Below are positions 62,893 through 64,000 of a DNA stretch of 64,000 bases, one piece after another. Position 1 is the stretch's first letter, and the number at the start of each line of letters is the position of its first letter. The position numbers and the translations under genes are program-made. The notes beneath the pieces were generated by a model. It did not search any database and was not told the origin of the DNA. It saw only the letters and a program-made list of their open reading frames with translations. The DNA is from FEB-25 sp963822175 (lineage in GTDB: Bacteria > Chloroflexota > Anaerolineae > Anaerolineales > UBA4823): the NCBI GenBank assembly GCA_963822175.1, contig CAWGGJ010000005.1, positions 186,001 through 250,000 of the forward strand. The letters run 5' to 3'.

Positions 62893-63018
62893 ATGAAAAA
62901 ATCATTCATGAGTGCGAGAGTGAAAGCGAGACGAGGAGATTCTTTGCGATCAGAAAGACTCATCTATATAAAGGATCGTCAAAAAATAAAAAACACATTT
63001 AATGAGGAGAAAAAATGA
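62893..63018 (+). CDS. Small basic ORF coupled to the collagen-like gene (41 aa)
   Basis: ATG 62893 lies after GGAGGTGG (62879-62886). The 41-residue peptide (MKKSFMSARVKARRGDSLRS at its start, ending NTFNEEKK) is strongly basic with no signal peptide. Its stop overlaps the next ATG as ATGA (63015-63018). It could be a leader peptide controlling downstream translation, or a chance frame. Confidence 0.4.
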   Translation: MKKSFMSARVKARRGDSLRSERLIYIKDRQKIKNTFNEEKK

Positions 63019-64000
63019 ACCTGCAAATGAAAATTAAAAAATATCGTCTGTTAGTTATTCTGGTCCTGGCGCTAGGGTTGCTTGTTGCGAGCACCTCCCT
63101 GGTTCTGGCCCAGGTCATCGGCGAAGATGGAATGATCTACGCGTGCGTTATCCCAAGTGATGGCACAATTCGTATCGTTTCTGATCCAGCAAATTGCAAG
63201 AAAAACGAGGAATTGCTTTCCTGGAATATCACCGGGCAAAAAGGCGACCCGGGGCTGGCTTGCTGGGATCTGAATGGCAACGGGCTCGAGGATGTGGATG
63301 AAGACATCAACCAGGATAACCTGTGGGATACCGTCGACTGTAAAGGCTCTCAGGGGGACCCTGGTGTTCAAGGTGATCCAGGGATCCAGGGGCCGCAGGG
63401 AGATATAGGACCCGCTGGTCCTGCTGGGGCTCAGGGCGAAGCTGGACCTATTGGAGCCCAAGGTGAAATGGGTCCTGTTGGACCCCAGGGCATAGCTGGA
63501 CCTGCCGGACCTATGGGCGAAGCTGGACCTGCCGGACCTGCCGGACCTCAGGGTGATATCGGCCCTGCTGGACCTGCTGGACTTCAGGGTGATGTAGGCC
63601 CTGCCGGTCCCGCCGGACCTCAGGGTGAAGCTGGCCTTGCTGGACCTCAGGGTGAGCAAGGTCTCACCGGGGAACCGGGCCTCCAGGGCAACCCTGGGCC
63701 GGCTTGCTGGGACTTAAATGGCGACAGCCTCGAGGACCCCGAAGAAGATATCAACCAGGATAACAAATGGAATGCCATGGATTGCAAAGGGCTCCAAGGC
63801 GAGCAAGGAATTCCAGGCGTGCCTGGGCCGGTCGGGCCTACTGGTCCTGTTGGGCCGCAAGGTCCCGCTGGTCCTGCCGGTCCTCAGGGCGAGGATGGCG
63901 CAATGGGCGCGACCGGTGCTCAAGGTCCGCAAGGTGAGCAAGGCCTACCTGGGCCACAAGGAGAGCCCGGTCCGGCAGGAACTGGCATTGCGTCGCTTGA
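63015..64000 (+). CDS. Collagen-like secreted protein, 3' end beyond window
   Basis: The frame from ATG 63015 (GAGGAG upstream) is open to the last base, 328 codons so far. A signal peptide (about residues 1-33, ending LVLAQ) is followed by a cysteine-containing N-terminal domain (YACVIPSDGTIRIV, CKKNEELLSWN). Then come Gly-X-Y collagen blocks rich in GPAGPAGPQGD-type triplets. Two near-identical acidic modules (CWDLNGNG, DINQDN, DCKG; near residues 84-111 and 231-258) separate the blocks and look like calcium-binding DxNxDG-type loops closed by a Cys pair. It is probably a surface fibre or stalk. The STAND regulator is divergent. Confidence 0.85.
   Translation, partial: MNLQMKIKKYRLLVILVLALGLLVASTSLVLAQVIGEDGMIYACVIPSDGTIRIVSDPANCKKNEELLSWNITGQKGDPGLACWDLNGNGLEDVDEDINQDNLWDTVDCKGSQGDPGVQGDPGIQGPQGDIGPAGPAGAQGEAGPIGAQGEMGPVGPQGIAGPAGPMGEAGPAGPAGPQGDIGPAGPAGLQGDVGPAGPAGPQGEAGLAGPQGEQGLTGEPGLQGNPGPACWDLNGDSLEDPEEDINQDNKWNAMDCKGLQGEQGIPGVPGPVGPTGPVGPQGPAGPAGPQGEDGAMGATGAQGPQGEQGLPGPQGEPGPAGTGIASL

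Noticed and set aside
63072..63941. Minus-strand Ser/Arg-rich frames opposite the collagen-like gene
   Set aside because: They mirror the Gly-Pro codon periodicity of the plus strand, which has a signal peptide, ribosome site and Gly-X-Y pattern.

Overview
The window looks like a chromosomal contig from an anaerobic or facultative member of the Chloroflexota, most likely an Anaerolineae-type bacterium. This is inferred from gene content: lipoproteins with Thr/Pro or Glu/Pro linkers, two large secreted proteins ending in a short YLP/FLP motif, a predicted pyrophosphate-dependent phosphofructokinase, a two-subunit-type methylmalonyl-CoA mutase, and HTH-NTPase-TPR regulators. No rRNA is present and the assignment rests on no alignment. 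The dnaE-to-murJ half is visibly GC-richer than the 11-33 kb stretch.

Layout. (1) 1-8.6 kb: a ferric/sugar-phosphate-type ABC transporter (permease end, ATPase, binding protein), then a double HAD protein, a TIM-barrel isomerase, a DUF47/Pit phosphate-transport pair, a PfkB sugar kinase and a gluconokinase. Together these suggest uptake and dephosphorylation of a phosphorylated sugar or polyol. (2) 8.8-33.4 kb: a probable decayed genomic island. An intact tRNA-Lys(CTT) at 33.3 kb has its 3' 46 nt repeated at 11.4 kb (identical) and 8.9 kb (two differences). Conserved flanking modules with 11-bp iterons, an integron-type integrase stump at 32.6 kb and a decayed DDE transposase at 30.1-31.0 kb support this. 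The island carries a compact RtcB-like protein, a quinone oxidoreductase, AzlCD, and a long minus-strand catabolic operon: IclR regulator, zinc dehydrogenase, FGGY kinase, bicupin, two D-2-hydroxyacid dehydrogenases, RraA-type and DapA-type lyases, FucI-type isomerase, TIM-barrel isomerase, and a sugar ABC importer without an ATPase. It also carries a gamma-glutamyltransferase and a DUF1232/J-like pair. (3) 33.8-43.4 kb: dnaE, a secreted nuclease, PFK, methylmalonyl-CoA mutase and a NYN-domain protein. (4) 43.4-58.3 kb: a large PKD/cadherin-like secreted protein flanked by two related promoter/hairpin elements, a membrane protein with an operator inside its promoter, a NTPase-TPR protein, a lytic transglycosylase, a subtilase and murJ. 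(5) 58.5-64 kb: tRNA-Ser(TGA), a tRNA-Ser(GCT) split by 222 bp of tandem repeats, a hypothetical protein, a large HTH-NTPase regulator and a collagen-like secreted protein running off the end.

Four genes (binding protein at 1.7 kb, zinc dehydrogenase at 26.6 kb, IclR regulator at 27.2 kb, NTPase-TPR at 51.9 kb) each differ from an intact frame by one base. Either the assembly has residual indel errors or several accessory genes are recently inactivated; the sequence alone cannot decide.
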